From a virus: a DNA stretch of 38,379 nucleotides. The stretch lies in the IMG/VR virus record IMGVR_UViG_3300042691_055998, positions 1 to 38,379 of that record. One strand, written 5' to 3'. This document shows, in pieces, positions 37,667-38,379 of the stretch. Position numbers and translations under genes: made by a program. A model generated the notes under the pieces. It saw only the letters and a list, made by a program, of their open reading frames with translations, was not told the DNA's origin and did no database searches. Position 1 is the stretch's first letter. Every line of letters starts with the position of its first letter.

Positions 37667-38158
37667 ATGAAAAAAATCGTTAAGAAATTAGACAAGGTTT
37701 ACCTCTCCCCAAATATGGTGGGAATTGACCGTTATGTAAGTACTTTTAAAAACTACCATAGTAGGTGTTACCACTCCTCTTGGTTATTGTTGGGAGACCT
37801 TAATAAAAGTCTAACTTACAAAGAGGTGGAGTACACCATCTTTGGTATGTGGGATAACGAGTCCCCCGAAAATATCATCATGCTGAAACCTAAAACTAAG
37901 GGGGCGTACCTATTAGTCAACTCCAAGAAAGTAGCTCATGCTTTAGGATATCATAAAATGAGAAATTTGGCGACCCACGAAACACGCCCTTACGGCATCG
38001 AGGATGTGGTACTAAAAGCCAACGCTGACTCATTAGAGCCTATGGAGGAAGAGGAAATCTTAGAAGAGGATTTTACCGAAAATGAAGTGGAGACCGATAA
38101 TATCTACCAAGATTTAATCGAAGATATTATTGATGAGGGTGATAGTGCTTCCTATTAG
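37667..38158 (+). CDS. Unknown protein with acidic tail, 163 aa
   Basis: 163 residues from ATG 37667; the frame extends upstream to a TTG at 37628, but that lies inside the terminator stem and is rejected. The N-terminal part is basic and compact ('KIVKKLDKVYLSPNMVGIDR', 'HSSWLLLGDLNKS'), and the last ~40 residues are Glu/Asp-rich and disordered ('EEEEILEEDFTENEVETDN'). No family recognised. The acidic tail could mimic nucleic acid or mediate protein contacts, which is speculation. Confidence 0.6.
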   Translation: MKKIVKKLDKVYLSPNMVGIDRYVSTFKNYHSRCYHSSWLLLGDLNKSLTYKEVEYTIFGMWDNESPENIIMLKPKTKGAYLLVNSKKVAHALGYHKMRNLATHETRPYGIEDVVLKANADSLEPMEEEEILEEDFTENEVETDNIYQDLIEDIIDEGDSASY

Positions 38159-38181
38159 TCACCTCGTTAAAATAGATACTT

Positions 38182-38379
38182 ATGGATAAACATATCAAAT
38201 TCGAGCTTACTTACGAGGAATTGTTGGTTTTATTGAAAGAGGCGTATCGACACGGGTTTGCCACTTCGGATATGGTGGAGGCGGGTCTCGAGCCTTACGA
38301 CTCTGACGGATATGCTCGTTGGGTATTATTAGGTTTGCTTCAAAATTTATCGAAAGAAAATAAAACACCATCGAAATAA
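38182..38379 (+). CDS. Unknown protein, 65 aa, ending at the window edge
   Basis: 65 residues, complete, with TAA at 38377-38379 as the last bases of the window. A helical small protein ('LTYEELLVLLKEAYRHGFAT', 'ARWVLLGLLQNLSKE'). No family recognised. Lies 23 nt after the preceding gene in the same direction. Confidence 0.55.
   Translation: MDKHIKFELTYEELLVLLKEAYRHGFATSDMVEAGLEPYDSDGYARWVLLGLLQNLSKENKTPSK

Overview
The window is a stretch of a large T4-like (myovirus) phage genome, almost certainly of a phage infecting a member of the Bacteroidota. Phage identity comes from a recognisable T4-type order of neck (gp14-like), small terminase, large terminase, long tail sheath, tail tube, gp26-like protein and tape measure genes, preceded by T4-type replication genes (gp44 and gp62 clamp loader, RNase H/flap nuclease). 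The host group is inferred from three promoters of the Bacteroidota form TTTG-N19-TAnnTTTG, from A-rich leaders without clear Shine-Dalgarno sequences, and from AT-rich spacers. All convincing genes are on the + strand.

Layout. 1-901: very AT-rich array of tiny genes separated by 56-nt folded repeats with the architecture of integron attC sites. 1019-5475: DUF4326 protein, clamp loader large subunit, unknown protein, a glycosyltransferase of the type linked to hypermodified phage DNA, a MazG-like pyrophosphohydrolase, RNase H/FEN nuclease, clamp loader small subunit. 5478-5927: a small membrane/coiled-coil gene bracketed by inverted repeats and ending in a strong terminator. 5928-16725: late virion block (neck, terS, fractured terL, sheath, tube). 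16744-24363: small proteins, gp26-like protein apparently split over two reading frames, a repeat-built tape measure, small accessory proteins. 24388-27256: terminator, host-type promoter, a phage-encoded ECF-like sigma factor and a set of membrane proteins. 27273-32291: virion surface and fibre-like proteins, including one with a collagen-like stretch. 32558-38379: early-type genes (cupin-like protein just upstream, UV damage endonuclease, AAA+ ATPase, SLOG-fold protein, DUF932-like protein, unknown small proteins).

The most striking system is the large terminase gene. It is broken inside the Walker A codons (after Gly-Lys) into two separately translated ORFs carrying the halves of a split intein, with a freestanding homing endonuclease gene (two zinc-finger-like motifs plus a Vsr-like/EDxHD nuclease domain) between them. 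Trans-splicing would rebuild a 587-residue terminase with all ATPase and nuclease motifs. The split is unusual: the N-half carries only block A (54 residues), while block B lies in the C-half, as in the atypically split AceL-TerL intein.

Regulation visible in the sequence: a repeated GATATATA/GAATATATA motif followed by A-rich DNA lies 20-60 nt upstream of most virion genes and is probably the late promoter (compare T4 TATAAATA); host-like promoters precede the sigma factor, a small early gene and the DUF932-like gene. The sigma factor is a candidate for reading the late motif, but this is inference. Gene functions are by recognition of motifs and gene order only; no searches were run.
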